Under the pieces are notes generated by a model. That model was not told the DNA's origin. It worked only from the letters and a program-made list of their open reading frames with translations, and ran no database searches. Below are positions 16,397 to 23,562 of a stretch of DNA of 34,437 nucleotides, piece after piece. Location: positions 1-34,437 of the forward strand of contig LVAV01000114.1 of assembly GCA_001604185.1 (NCBI GenBank), given 5' to 3'. The stretch is from Clostridiales bacterium Firm_16 (GTDB taxonomy: Bacteria; Bacillota; Clostridia; Saccharofermentanales; Saccharofermentanaceae). The position numbers and the translations under genes were made by a program. Every line of letters begins with the position of its first letter. Positions within the stretch are counted from its first letter, which is position 1.

Positions 16397-17026
16397 TCAG
16401 TAACCCAGATCGTCATTTACCAGGATCACGGAGATGCGTCCCTCATGGCGGGAGTAGCGGGTGATCAGGAACTGGCAGCAGATGGTATCCGGTGACTTGC
16501 AGTCAAAGCAGGTTCCCTTCTTGGAACAGGGTGTATTCAGACCGAAGCGTTGGGCGTTGATTGGTGCCGCTACGTTTCTGGCACGCTTCATGGCGCCGTC
16601 CAGATCGTCGCATACTTTATTCATGCCAACGATGAAAAGTACATGTTTCGGGCCCTGGGCGATGGCGGATACGCGATTGGAATTGCCGTCGATATTAATG
16701 AGGATACCGTCACGGGTCATGGCGTTGCAGCTGGAAAGGAAGAAGTCCGCATCGTAGGCCATGAGCATGGCCTGGCGTTTATCTTCGTACGCATCGCGGT
16801 CGATGAAATTGTAATCCCCGTCTTTTAGCGCGATGGAGAGACCAATCTCGTGTACGCTCATGGCACCACCCATGGTGACGGAACTGCCCTTCGGGATCAG
16901 ACTCAAAGCAAGCTCCAGGGCTTCTTCTTTATTCTTGGCATAGTAACCGGTCATATTGCGGGACTTTAATCCTTCGATAACGGTGGCGGCGAGAAGTTCA
17001 TTGCGCTTTGAAATATTGTTGTCCAT
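16397..17026 (-). CDS. LUD domain protein (lactate-utilisation-type, YkgG/LutC-like)
   Basis: The 209-residue cytoplasmic protein carries the LUD (DUF162) fold: LAATVIEGLKSRNMTGYYAKNKEEAL, the Gly-rich GSSVTMGGAMSVHEIGL segment, DADFFLSSCNAMTRDGILINIDGNSNRVSA and GMNKVCDDLDGA. A C-terminal Cys-rich tail (PCSKKGTCFDC then CC) may bind metal. LUD proteins are associated with lactate oxidation complexes, but stand-alone clostridial members such as this one, without LutA/LutB partners, have no demonstrated role. ATG 17026 is preceded by GGGAGG at seven bases; a longer frame from 17083 would run through the promoter and is rejected. It is transcribed alone. Confidence 0.9.
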   Translation of the reverse strand: MDNNISKRNELLAATVIEGLKSRNMTGYYAKNKEEALELALSLIPKGSSVTMGGAMSVHEIGLSIALKDGDYNFIDRDAYEDKRQAMLMAYDADFFLSSCNAMTRDGILINIDGNSNRVSAIAQGPKHVLFIVGMNKVCDDLDGAMKRARNVAAPINAQRFGLNTPCSKKGTCFDCKSPDTICCQFLITRYSRHEGRISVILVNDDLGY

Positions 17027-17059
17027 AGTCGTTCCTCCCGGGGATCTGGCGATGGATTC

Positions 17060-17068
17060 ATTATACCA
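17060..17068 (-). promoter_or_regulatory. Extended -10 promoter of the LUD gene
   Basis: On the minus strand TGG-TATAAT lies 34 bases before the LUD start codon. No convincing -35 is visible. Confidence 0.6.
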
Positions 17069-17083
17069 TACGTCTATTGCCAA

Positions 17084-17423
17084 TCGGGTCCCCTCGTGGT
17101 AGTATCAGGAAAGAAGCGGGGCGAGAGTTTTTGCCATATTGGCTTCTTGAATTCGAAAGAAGGAGCGCGGATACGCGATCGGGTGGACCAATGAGAAAGT
17201 GATGATGCTTGAAGGATACACATGTTATGACAAGACCTGGGAAGAGGTCTTCTTGTGTGCGCTTTCATGGAATCATCGCGAAGGAAAACCTGCTTTCGAA
17301 AAGAAAATAAGGTAGATCGTGTGAGTCTGTTTCTGCGTGCGCGGGAACGGACTTTTTGTTGCACCGAGAATGCGGATCGGAAAGATCCGAAGGCCGGGGC
17401 CCCGGGCAGAAAGAGGCAGATAT
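17084..17423 (+). promoter_or_regulatory. Structured leader upstream of the ABC-F gene
   Basis: This 340-base gap holds no established gene. On the plus strand it contains three inverted repeats: AAGACCT/AGGTCTT (17232-17251), CGGATC/GATCCG (17373-17389) and the 12-bp palindrome CCGGGGCCCCGG (17394-17405), which ends just before the ABC-F ribosome binding site. A 37-codon frame (17202-17315, beginning MMLEGYTCYDKTWEEV) spans the first hairpin but has no good ribosome binding site; it could be a leader peptide or the remnant of an older gene, because protein-like sequence continues upstream of its ATG. Leader-based control is known for several ABC-F resistance genes; here it is inference. Confidence 0.4.
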
Positions 17424-18947
17424 ATGGCACAAATCAGAGTAAACGATCTAACTTTTAACTACGCCAGCAGTTTCGATAATATCTTCGAGAATGTATCTTT
17501 TACCATCGACACTTCCTGGAAACTCGGATTCATCGGGAGAAATGGAAAAGGCAAGACGACTTTTCTCAACCTGCTGCTTGGCAAATACGAGTATAGTGGC
17601 AGCATCAGTATGGATGTGCCCTGCGATTATTTCCCTTACAAGATCGCGGCGGAGGACGGGGGGAAGACGGCGGATGAGCTGATGGAATCCTGGAAGCCGG
17701 GTGTCGAGAACTGGCGCGTGATGTGTGAGCTTGCGGAACTGGATGTGGACGCGGAATTGCTGTACCGGCCATTCCGTACATTAAGCTTCGGTGAACGGAC
17801 CAAAGTCATGCTGGCAGTGCTTTTCGCCGGAGAAAATGATTTCCTGCTGATCGACGAGCCTACCAACCATCTGGATCAGGATGCGAGGGAGATCGTGAAA
17901 GGGTATCTGGCAAAGAAGAAGGGATTCATTCTGGTGTCCCATGACCGCGATCTGCTGGATGCCTGTGTGGATCACGTGCTGGTCCTGAACCGTTCGACCA
18001 TCGAAGTGCAGACGGGCAATTTCAGTTCCTGGTGGGACAATAAGACCCGGGCGGATGCTTTTGCCAAGGCCGAGAATGAGAAGCATCTCAAGGAGATCGG
18101 ACACATGAAGGCGGCGATGCAGCAGAGCCAGCGATGGGCCACAAAAAATGAGAATACGAAGATCGGCTACGACCCGATCAAGGAACATGACCGGACCAAA
18201 AACGCCCGTTCCTATATTGGTGCGAAGACGAAGAAGATGGAGTCCCGGGTGAAGTCATATGAGCAGCGGATGGAGCGGAGCATCGAGGAGAAGGAAGGGC
18301 TTCTTCAGGACATCGAGCAGGTCCGTGATCTGAAACTCTCGCCGATGGAGCATTTCCGTGACCGCCTGGTGGAAACGCGGGATCTGTCGCTGACGTATGA
18401 GGGAGCCTCTGAGCCGGTGTTCTCCGGATTGAATCTGGAGATCAAGAACGGAGACCGGGTGTTTCTGTGTGGCGGAAACGGATGCGGGAAATCCAGTTTC
18501 ATCAAGGCGCTTCTTCGTGAGACGGGAAAAGAACTGGATGACCATTTCATGATCAGTGGGAGGTTGGAGGTGGCGCCCCATCTTGAGATCTCGTACATCA
18601 ACCAGGACACGTCCCATCTTTCGGGGGACCTTCGGATGCATGCTTTCGAACATGGACTGGATTACAGTCTCTTCCTGTCGGTGCTGCGTCATCTGGCGCT
18701 GGAACAGGCGCAGTTCGATAAGAAGATCGAGGAGTTTTCGGAAGGCCAGAAAAAGAAGGTCTTGATCGCTACCAGTCTGCTGACTCCGGCGCATCTTTAT
18801 ATCTGGGATGAACCGCTGAACTATGTGGATGTTTTTTCGCGGATGCAGCTGGAAAAACTCATTGAAACTTACGCGCCTACCATGCTGATCGTGGAGCATG
18901 ATGTGCGGTTCCGGGAGAAACTGGCTACAAAAGTAGTGGATATGTGA
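17424..18947 (+). CDS. ABC-F subfamily ATPase, Lsa/CplR-like ribosomal protection protein
   Basis: The protein has two ATPase domains and no membrane segments. NBD1 has GRNGKGKTT (38-46), LSFGERTK and LLIDEPTNHLD; NBD2 has GGNGCGKSS, FSEGQKKK and LYIWDEPLNYVD. Between them is a charged helical linker (about 200-310) with KRWATKNENT-like and KNARSYIGAKTKKM segments. The opening 'DTSWKLGFIGRNGKGKTT' and the single QxxNFSSWWDNK motif resemble Lsa/CplR-type proteins, which bind the ribosomal E site and dislodge lincosamide, pleuromutilin and streptogramin A drugs. Resistance is inferred, not shown. NBD2's EPLNYVD differs from the usual EPTNHLD, as in several Lsa-type proteins. ATG 17424 follows AGAGG by eight bases; the longer frame from 17337 crosses the leader hairpins. 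Confidence 0.88.
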   Translation: MAQIRVNDLTFNYASSFDNIFENVSFTIDTSWKLGFIGRNGKGKTTFLNLLLGKYEYSGSISMDVPCDYFPYKIAAEDGGKTADELMESWKPGVENWRVMCELAELDVDAELLYRPFRTLSFGERTKVMLAVLFAGENDFLLIDEPTNHLDQDAREIVKGYLAKKKGFILVSHDRDLLDACVDHVLVLNRSTIEVQTGNFSSWWDNKTRADAFAKAENEKHLKEIGHMKAAMQQSQRWATKNENTKIGYDPIKEHDRTKNARSYIGAKTKKMESRVKSYEQRMERSIEEKEGLLQDIEQVRDLKLSPMEHFRDRLVETRDLSLTYEGASEPVFSGLNLEIKNGDRVFLCGGNGCGKSSFIKALLRETGKELDDHFMISGRLEVAPHLEISYINQDTSHLSGDLRMHAFEHGLDYSLFLSVLRHLALEQAQFDKKIEEFSEGQKKKVLIATSLLTPAHLYIWDEPLNYVDVFSRMQLEKLIETYAPTMLIVEHDVRFREKLATKVVDM

Positions 18948-18987
18948 GAAAAGTGCGCGGAACCCTCTGATTTTTCAGGTGTCTCCA

Positions 18988-18996
18988 TGCTATAAT
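18988..18996 (+). promoter_or_regulatory. Extended -10 promoter of the DUF4214 protein gene
   Basis: TGC-TATAAT at 18988-18996 lies 62 bases before the chosen start. The gene upstream has no strong terminator, so read-through is possible. Confidence 0.6.
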
Positions 18997-19058
18997 GCGA
19001 GAAGGGAGAATTGGTTATCGGCCGCGAAGTGATTTGCACATGTAAGGGTTGGTGGAAT

Positions 19059-21764
19059 ATGCGTACAAAGAAATCTATTTTCAGTCTTGTTGTAGCTTTA
19101 GTGATGCTCTTGGGCATGCTGGGTTTTTCCGAGTCTAAGATCCGGGCAGAGGAGGATCCGAGAGCCACGAATGTGACGATTTCCGACAAAGGAATAATGA
19201 CGTGGGATTCGGATGGGGATTATAAGTATAAAATTGCGGCATATAGTTTCAAAACTCCCGCCGGATCTTCCTATACGACATTTTATACTACGAAACGGGA
19301 AGTCGACCTTTTCAGTGTGTATTCGGGAAACGGTTGCCGAAAAGGGGACTATGACATCCGCATTGGTGTAGTGTATACGGATGAGGAACAGAATAAAGAA
19401 ATTTACGAATTAGTGTGGGAAGGAAAATATTCATTTACACCTGCGAAGGCGGAACTGACGATGCCTGCAAATCTTCGGGTCGAAGGGAATGACCTGGTAT
19501 GGGATGCTTCTACAGCAGGAGGAGAAGAAGTCACAGACACATCCGTCTATTATTATTGCTATGCCCAGAAAAAATCATCGATAACAGGCGAAGGTGTTAT
19601 GAGTTATGGTGAATTTGTTTATACGAATCGGATCCCGCTCGCTGATGTGTTTCACCCCGGTGTATATGATTACTCGTTCAAGATTGAAGCGAGAGCAAAA
19701 GGATATCCGTGGAGTTTAGAATATAAAACAGAGTGGAAAGAATATGCGTATGACTGTGATTATGTCCAGAACCTGAAACTGGATGAGAATAATCTGGTGA
19801 CCTGGGACGCATATCCGAATGCAACGACGTACGATGTTGAGGTAAGGGTTGACGGATTGATGTCCTATTTACATAATACGCTGAGTACAACGCAGATGGA
19901 TATCACTCATTTATTGGAATATTATGAAGAGACCGAAACAATGAATGTGACGATCAAGATATTCGCGCTTGATAAAGACAACGAACCGATCTCGAAATAT
20001 ACCACTCTGAGCCAAAAGTGCAAGCGCATCACATATCCCATCAAGCTTTGGGGAGAACAGCTCACGCGGAACTCTCCGTATGCTCTGGATGACCTTCTTG
20101 GTTGTTCCGAACTTGGTCTTTCTTCTCGGGTCAAATATGAACCAGAATCGAATACACTGACATTCGTCAATTTCGATATGAAAGAATACGAAGATAAGTT
20201 AAAGGAGGAGTATGGCGAATCCACATATCTCCCCGATGCAAACTTTATTATGAGCTCAACCGATCTGACTATCAAAGGGAAAGCGAATATTTTTAGTTAT
20301 GGAATGTGCTTCGTGGCCAGCGGGTCTAAACTTGTTCTCGAAACCGATAGTGACATTACATGCGAGTCGGAAAACTATGCGCTTTGGGCGAGCGAGATCG
20401 TTTTTAAAGGCAAATCTTTCTCAGCCAAAGCGGATGTGAACTATGGTGCGGTTTGCCTGGCCAGTCAGAATATAACGATTGCGAAAAGCTGTCAGTCGTT
20501 GTATGTGGAATCGCTGGAGGAGTATCCTGCGATATTATGTCGCACAGGAAAGATTACAATGAATGGCCATAATATCATTGAGCCTAAAGGCGGAACACTG
20601 AGTCCCGCAGGGAATACGATTTTTGATAAGAACGGAGATGTGGCACTGAAGGTGCTTATTAAGGGGCCGACTCCGACACCGACGAAGAAGACTACACCTA
20701 CGAAGAAGGTGACACCTACACCGACTAAGAAGGCAACGCCTACGCCGACTAAGAAAGTGACCCCTACACCGACGAAGAAGGTAACACCTACTCCGACGAA
20801 GAAAGTAACACCTACTCCGACGAAGAAAGTAACACCTACGCCAACGAAGAAAGTAACACCTACGCCAACGAAGAAAGTAACACCTACACCGACGAAGAAG
20901 GTAACTCCTACGCCAACGAAGAAGGTGACACCTACACCGACGAAGAAGGTAACACCTACACCGACAAAGAAGGTGACACCTACTCCGACTCCGACAAAAG
21001 CGCCCGTAAAGGATCCGTCTTTTGAGGACTTCGTGGAACGTCTATATGTGGTAGCCCTGAACCGTGCTTCGGAACCAGAGGGCAAAGCCTTCTGGGTGAA
21101 GCAGGTAGTTGACGAGGGAAAGACCGGTGCGGATTGCGCAAGATTCTTCCTTCTCGATGCCGACGAGTTCATGAAGAGAAACCTCTCTGTCGAAGATTTC
21201 GTCGAGACGCTTTATAAGACTTTCTTCGACCGCGCCTCGGATGCGGCTGGTAAGAAGGGGTGGGTCGACGCGATCAAGTCCGGTAAGATGACACGTGCAG
21301 AGGTTGTGGAGAACTTCATCGAATCCACCGAGTGGTGTGATGTTTGCGCTACCTACGGCGTGAAGTCCGGCGCGAAGTGGCATAAGGCCACCAAGCCGTC
21401 GAAGAATGCAACGGAGTTCGCTACACGTCTTTTCACTTGTTGTCTGAAACGTGATCCGGATGCGGAAGGTGTGAAGTATTGGGCCTTGGCGCTCACGAAT
21501 CTGGAGCAGACCGGATGCTCCGCCGCGAAAGAGTTTTTCACAAGTAAAGAGTTCAAAGGATTCAACACCAGCAATGAGGAGTATATCAAGAGATTGTATA
21601 CGACCTTCATGGGCAGAGAACCGGCGGCGGACGAAGTGAAATACTGGACCAGCGAGATCAAGGCGGGCCGCCAGAGCAGAGATAGCGTCATGGCGTTCTT
21701 CGGTCAGTCCGAGGAGTTCACCAAAATCTGCAAGCAGTACGGTATCGAGCGTGGCGAGATCTGA
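19059..21764 (+). CDS. Secreted surface protein with DUF4214 repeats and Thr-Pro-Lys linker
   Basis: The exported protein has 901 residues. A signal peptide (MRTKKSIFSLVVALVMLLG to about residue 32) is followed by three tandem beta-rich Fn3-like segments (about 35-325; each with an 'NLVTWDAYPNA'-type strand), then a beta-helix-like region (about 330-535; YEPESNTLTFVNF, NITIAKSC). A PTPTKKVT linker follows (537-648), and three to four DUF4214 units make up the C-terminus (650-901), each with the NRASEPEGKAFW or DRASDAAGKKGW type motif. DUF4214 domains are common in surface proteins of polysaccharide-degrading clostridia; their role is not established. The chosen ATG has GGTGG upstream; the longer frame from 19011 has no signal peptide start. 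A terminator follows. Confidence 0.85.
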   Translation: MRTKKSIFSLVVALVMLLGMLGFSESKIRAEEDPRATNVTISDKGIMTWDSDGDYKYKIAAYSFKTPAGSSYTTFYTTKREVDLFSVYSGNGCRKGDYDIRIGVVYTDEEQNKEIYELVWEGKYSFTPAKAELTMPANLRVEGNDLVWDASTAGGEEVTDTSVYYYCYAQKKSSITGEGVMSYGEFVYTNRIPLADVFHPGVYDYSFKIEARAKGYPWSLEYKTEWKEYAYDCDYVQNLKLDENNLVTWDAYPNATTYDVEVRVDGLMSYLHNTLSTTQMDITHLLEYYEETETMNVTIKIFALDKDNEPISKYTTLSQKCKRITYPIKLWGEQLTRNSPYALDDLLGCSELGLSSRVKYEPESNTLTFVNFDMKEYEDKLKEEYGESTYLPDANFIMSSTDLTIKGKANIFSYGMCFVASGSKLVLETDSDITCESENYALWASEIVFKGKSFSAKADVNYGAVCLASQNITIAKSCQSLYVESLEEYPAILCRTGKITMNGHNIIEPKGGTLSPAGNTIFDKNGDVALKVLIKGPTPTPTKKTTPTKKVTPTPTKKATPTPTKKVTPTPTKKVTPTPTKKVTPTPTKKVTPTPTKKVTPTPTKKVTPTPTKKVTPTPTKKVTPTPTKKVTPTPTKKVTPTPTPTKAPVKDPSFEDFVERLYVVALNRASEPEGKAFWVKQVVDEGKTGADCARFFLLDADEFMKRNLSVEDFVETLYKTFFDRASDAAGKKGWVDAIKSGKMTRAEVVENFIESTEWCDVCATYGVKSGAKWHKATKPSKNATEFATRLFTCCLKRDPDAEGVKYWALALTNLEQTGCSAAKEFFTSKEFKGFNTSNEEYIKRLYTTFMGREPAADEVKYWTSEIKAGRQSRDSVMAFFGQSEEFTKICKQYGIERGEI
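20668..20997 (+). repeat. Tandem 24-bp coding repeats encoding PTPTKKVT
   Basis: About twelve copies of a 24-base unit (ACGAAGAAGGTAACACCTAC then ACCG) encode an eight-residue Thr/Pro/Lys linker. The copies differ only at third positions, so they are old enough to diverge but remain under protein-level constraint. Such repeats readily change copy number by slippage, so linker length may vary between strains. Confidence 0.9.
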
Positions 21765-21788
21765 TGCGACACTTAATCAGGTAAAGAG

Positions 21789-21824
21789 CGGGGTGTCTCA
21801 AACCAATGAGTCGCCCCGTTTTTT
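21789..21824 (+). terminator. Terminator after the DUF4214 protein gene
   Basis: CGGGGTGTCTCA pairs with TGAGTCGCCCCG around AACCAA, with one T-T mismatch and one G-T pair, followed by TTTTTT. Confidence 0.88.
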
Positions 21825-21838
21825 GTGTGTAAAAACTG

Positions 21839-21867
21839 TTGCCGAAACGTGCTTGAGGCACTAAAAT
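21839..21867 (+). promoter_or_regulatory. Candidate metF promoter
   Basis: TTGCCG (21839-21844) and TAAAAT (21862-21867) are separated by 17 bases, 49 bases before the proposed start. No SAM or cobalamin riboswitch fits in the short leader. Confidence 0.45.
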
Positions 21868-21916
21868 TATAAAGTCATCTCTGACAGCATGAATGAAGCG
21901 AGGTAGTTTGATAAAC

Positions 21917-22810
21917 ATGAAGATCATCGACATTTTGAATAAGAAGAACATGTCCTTATCTTTCGAGGTGTTTCCGCCGAAGAAGGAAACGAGTTTCGAG
22001 AGTGTGAAGGAAACTACCGAGAAGATCGCCGAGAGTAAGCCTGCGTTCATGAGCGTGACGTATGGTGCCGGCGGTGGAACCAGTAAGTTTACGCTGGATA
22101 TTGCCAAGACCATCGAGGAGAAGCACGGTGTGCCGACCATGGCGCATCTGACCTGCGTTTCCAGTTCCCGCCAGACGATCCACGATAAGATCGAAGAGAT
22201 CCATAACATGGGGATCCAGAACATCATGGCCCTGCGCGGTGACCTGACACCGGAGCTGGAGAATACAGACCGCTCCCGGTGGGATTACCGTCACGCAGTG
22301 GAGCTGATCCGGGAGATCAAGGAGAGCGGCTACGATTTCTGTATCGGCGGCGCCTGCTATCCGGAAGTACATCCGGAGAGTGCCAACCAGCACGAAGATA
22401 TCAAGTATCTGAAGGAGAAGGTCGAGGCCGGCGCAGATTTCCTCGTCAGCCAGATGGTCTTCGATAACAACCTGTTTTATAACTTCCTCTACAAGATCCG
22501 CGAGGCCGGGATCATATGTCCGGTTGTGCCGGGCATCATGCCGATCACCAATGCGATCCAGGTAGAGAAAGCCATCAAGCTCAGCGGCTCCTTCATGCCC
22601 CAGCGGTTCAAAGCCATCGTGGATTATTTCGGACAGGATCCGGAATCCATGAAGCAGGCCGGCATCGCATATGCGACAGACCAAATCATAGACCTCTATG
22701 CCAACGGCGTGACCAATGTACACGTATATTCCATGAACAAGCCGGATGTGGCGGAAGCCATCATGAACAACCTTTCCAACATTCTTTGGAAAGACTACGG
22801 CATCAAGTAA
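21917..22810 (+). CDS. metF: Methylenetetrahydrofolate reductase
   Basis: The enzyme reduces 5,10-methylene-tetrahydrofolate to 5-methyl-tetrahydrofolate, the methyl donor for methionine synthase, in a FAD-dependent TIM-barrel fold. The 297-residue product shows SLSFEVFPPKKE with the catalytic Glu, FMSVTYGAGGG, the FAD-contacting ALRGDLTP, the CIGGACYPEVHPES loop, and QMVFDNNLFYNF. The start is ambiguous: ATG 21917 (MKIIDILNKK) has GAGG thirteen bases upstream, while the in-frame ATG 21893 has none; 21917 fits the family N-terminus. The stand-alone MetH reactivation gene follows after 12 bases, which makes an operon for the methionine cycle. Confidence 0.94.
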   Translation: MKIIDILNKKNMSLSFEVFPPKKETSFESVKETTEKIAESKPAFMSVTYGAGGGTSKFTLDIAKTIEEKHGVPTMAHLTCVSSSRQTIHDKIEEIHNMGIQNIMALRGDLTPELENTDRSRWDYRHAVELIREIKESGYDFCIGGACYPEVHPESANQHEDIKYLKEKVEAGADFLVSQMVFDNNLFYNFLYKIREAGIICPVVPGIMPITNAIQVEKAIKLSGSFMPQRFKAIVDYFGQDPESMKQAGIAYATDQIIDLYANGVTNVHVYSMNKPDVAEAIMNNLSNILWKDYGIK

Positions 22811-22822
22811 AAGGGTGGTTCC

Positions 22823-23494
22823 ATGGACCGGTCTAAGATCATCGAAGAGGCACTGACCTCAGGGGAAAAGACGATCCCGCAATACTTAGATTACGAGACT
22901 CCTTCGATCAATGTGACGGAGTGGCTTCGCTATTCCTGTATTCCTGTTTACGAACAGGAGAATGCGGCCAAAGATCCGGAACTTGCCGATTCTATGGAAA
23001 AAGCTCTGTCACTGATTTCCGGCGCTCTTTCTTTCCGGGTGGGCTTCGTTGTCGTGCCGCTGGAATGGGGCGAAGACGGGTTCCCGATCCTTCCTTTCGA
23101 ACAGAAGTCAGAGAAACTCAGAAACAATCTTCAAGGCTGCAGCAAGGCGGTGCTCTTCGCAGCGACGATCGGAGCGGGGATCGACCGCTTGATCCGAAGA
23201 TATGAGAAAGCCGATCCGAAGCTGGGACTGCTTCTCCAGGGGCTCGGCGCCGAACGGGTCGAATCCCTATGCGATGCTTTCGATGCAGAAGTGAAGGCCT
23301 GTGCAGAGAAACTCGGTGGGGAAACGAATTGGCGGTATTCTCCTGGATACGGAGATCTTCCCATCGAAGTCCAGAGAGTTTTCCTGCCTCTTCTTGACGC
23401 GGAAAGAAGACTTGGCATCACGCTTTCCGAGTCCTGCCTGATGGCACCGAGTAAGAGCGTCACGGCCATCATCGGGATAGATTGTGACAGATGA
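22823..23494 (+). CDS. Stand-alone methionine synthase reactivation (AdoMet-binding) domain protein
   Basis: This 223-residue protein corresponds to the C-terminal activation domain of cobalamin-dependent methionine synthase, which uses S-adenosylmethionine and an electron donor to methylate inactive cob(II)alamin. The signature RYSPGYGDLPIEVQ, followed by RRLGITLSESCLMAPSKSVTAIIG, is characteristic. In this organism the domain is not fused to MetH (26144-28585), which ends after the cobalamin domain, so the two must act as separate chains. It lies directly after metF with GGGTGG as ribosome binding site. A SBP lipoprotein gene separates it from metH. Confidence 0.9.
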   Translation: MDRSKIIEEALTSGEKTIPQYLDYETPSINVTEWLRYSCIPVYEQENAAKDPELADSMEKALSLISGALSFRVGFVVVPLEWGEDGFPILPFEQKSEKLRNNLQGCSKAVLFAATIGAGIDRLIRRYEKADPKLGLLLQGLGAERVESLCDAFDAEVKACAEKLGGETNWRYSPGYGDLPIEVQRVFLPLLDAERRLGITLSESCLMAPSKSVTAIIGIDCDR

Positions 23495-23562
23495 CTTATT
23501 CTTGCCGAATATTTCTTCAACTATAATGATAGCGCGGGGGAAAAGTATTTGGAGGTTTGAAT

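Noticed and set aside
20492..21172. 226-codon minus-strand frame with GVGVTFFV repeats
   Set aside because: It is the antisense of the PTPTKK tandem repeats and lies within a well-supported plus-strand gene.
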